From positions 23,746-49,500 of the forward strand of contig HF989186.1 of the NCBI GenBank assembly GCA_000431275.1: a stretch of DNA of 25,755 nt. The letters run 5' to 3'. The first letter of the stretch is position 1; each line of letters starts with the position of its first letter. Under the pieces are notes generated by a model. That model ran no database searches and was not told where the DNA came from. It saw only the letters and a list, made by a program, of their open reading frames with translations. This document shows positions 24,728-25,755 of the stretch, in pieces. The DNA comes from Prevotella sp. CAG:755 (GTDB taxonomy: Bacteria > Bacteroidota > Bacteroidia > Bacteroidales > Bacteroidaceae). Made by a program: the position numbers and the translations under genes.

Positions 24728-25755
24728 TCATTCGCTTTCGTGGCAGTCTGCTTCGGCCACACGGAAGAGCTTTTCGAGTTCCGAAGGCATCGGGTTGTGG
24801 TAACGCTCGGCAAAGAGCAGACGGGCCATGTCCAAGGGCTGCATGGCTGCCAGCTCGTCGGTCGTGCGGATGGCCGGGGCGTCGGGTTCGGACACCGTAG
24901 GCACAGAGCGCACCACACGGCAGAAATGGACGGCCCGGTCGGACAGGGCGTCGAGCAGCCGGGTGACGAGCATGGGGTCGGGCTGCGTCTCGACAATCCG
25001 CATTTCGAGATAAGGCCACGTAGCGCCGTCATCATCCGGACCTATTCGGGGCAGACGACTGACAGCACGGAACATTTCGTCCGCCGTGGCCGCCCCCTGC
25101 CGGGGCAAGGAGAGAAGCGGACGGAGGGGCGGCAGCTCGACCGGTGTGGCGACGGCGTGACCGGCCTCGTCGATTTCGACACGCACCACGCCGTGACGAT
25201 AGCCACGCTCGGAGAATGACATGGGGAGGGCGCTACCAGCATAACGCACGTCGGAACGCCCGGCCACGGCCTGCCCCTTATGGATATGTCCCAAAGCCAC
25301 ATAGGAAAAGCCCCGGGGCAGACGCTCCACATCGACGCACTCCTGTCCGCCCACAACAAGGCGCTCGCTGTGTTCGTCGGCACAGACGTCGGCTCCGGCG
25401 GCATAGAAGTGCGCCACCGTCACGAGCGGCACGCCCGCGTTGCGGTGGGCGGAAGCAGCCTGACGGAGTCCGCGGAAGAAATGGGCCACACCCTCGGACG
25501 GAGTCAGGCCGGCCGGGTAGTCGCAGGCACGCAGGAAAGGAACGGCCAGACAGAGGGCGGCCACGCGGTCGTCGCCCCGGCGGCGCAGGGGGATGAGGTG
25601 GCGGCCGTAATCGACCTCGCCTTCGGGCGTGCGGCGCACAGTGCCGCGCACGAAGACGCGGTGCGTGCTCAGCATCGTAGCAGGCGCTTCGAGCCGGGCG
25701 GCCGAGTCATGGTTGCCCGCAGTGACTACGATTTGCAGACCGTCGACCTCGGCCG
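24728..25755 (-). CDS. sbcD: Exonuclease SbcD (Mre11-like), 5' end outside window
   Basis: Manganese-dependent nuclease subunit that pairs with SbcC. The visible part is 341 residues; the reading frame runs without a stop to the window edge, so the N-terminus, with the first phosphoesterase motifs (DxHLG and GDxxD), is missing. The phosphoesterase motif GNHDS followed by RLEAP is readable near the edge (about 25690-25715), upstream of the first internal ATG at 25675. Further in, TVAHFYAAGAD and GYVALGHIHKGQ-type sequence (SYVALGHIHKGQAV) supply the last metal-binding histidines, and a C-terminal cap domain follows. It is upstream of sbcC in the same operon. Confidence 0.95.
   Translation of the reverse strand, partial: AEVDGLQIVVTAGNHDSAARLEAPATMLSTHRVFVRGTVRRTPEGEVDYGRHLIPLRRRGDDRVAALCLAVPFLRACDYPAGLTPSEGVAHFFRGLRQAASAHRNAGVPLVTVAHFYAAGADVCADEHSERLVVGGQECVDVERLPRGFSYVALGHIHKGQAVAGRSDVRYAGSALPMSFSERGYRHGVVRVEIDEAGHAVATPVELPPLRPLLSLPRQGAATADEMFRAVSRLPRIGPDDDGATWPYLEMRIVETQPDPMLVTRLLDALSDRAVHFCRVVRSVPTVSEPDAPAIRTTDELAAMQPLDMARLLFAERYHNPMPSELEKLFRVAEADCHESE

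Overview
The window looks like a chromosomal, core-genome stretch from a GC-rich member of the order Bacteroidales (phylum Bacteroidota). The reasons are the fused SecDF, the TPR/propeller/OmpA lipoprotein, a LysO-type exporter split over two genes, and promoters that repeatedly match the Bacteroidales -7 consensus TAnnTTTG with few Shine-Dalgarno sites. A member of the Tannerellaceae/Porphyromonadaceae group or Alistipes would fit, but the sequence alone does not settle the genus. I see no rRNA, tRNA, insertion sequence, phage gene or CRISPR array.

Layout. 94-480: fluoride channel CrcB (+). 588-6281: a tight three-gene operon on the minus strand, made of an OmpA-family lipoprotein with a PorE-like domain order, a large receiver-receiver-PEP-synthase-like ATP-grasp protein, and an HD-domain protein whose start overlaps the kinase stop. 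6515-7675: N-acetylglucosamine-6-phosphate deacetylase NagA (+). 7859-8314: MarR-type regulator (+). 8620-12060: hisS and metG (+), probably co-transcribed. 12183-13053: split lysine exporter (-). 13429-16452: secDF (+). 16765-18101: prmC-recX (-), joined by an ATGA overlap. 18216-18416: a possible 66-residue membrane protein (+). 18464-19456: ribD (+). 19502-20755: hflX (+). 20928-25755: sbcD-sbcC (-); the sbcD 5' end lies beyond the window.

The genes are mostly housekeeping: translation (hisS, metG, prmC, hflX), protein export (secDF), DNA repair (recX, sbcCD), riboflavin synthesis (ribD), amino-sugar use (nagA) and ion or amino-acid efflux (crcB, lysO). The least understood coding unit is the lipoprotein/receiver-ATP-grasp/HD operon.

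The most unusual feature is non-coding. Six intergenic regions carry short arrays built on a 21-bp period (consensus GTCAGCC at unit positions 1-7, G at 13, CCA or CCT at 19-21), with 2-5 diverged units each and none seen inside genes. In two of them (6351-6410 and 18123-18185) the array also holds a shared -33 promoter box (CTCTTG on the minus strand) exactly 20 bp upstream of a TAnnTTTG box. The repeat family may therefore carry or have shaped promoters. Two of the best units at 13160-13202 form adjacent perfect palindromes.
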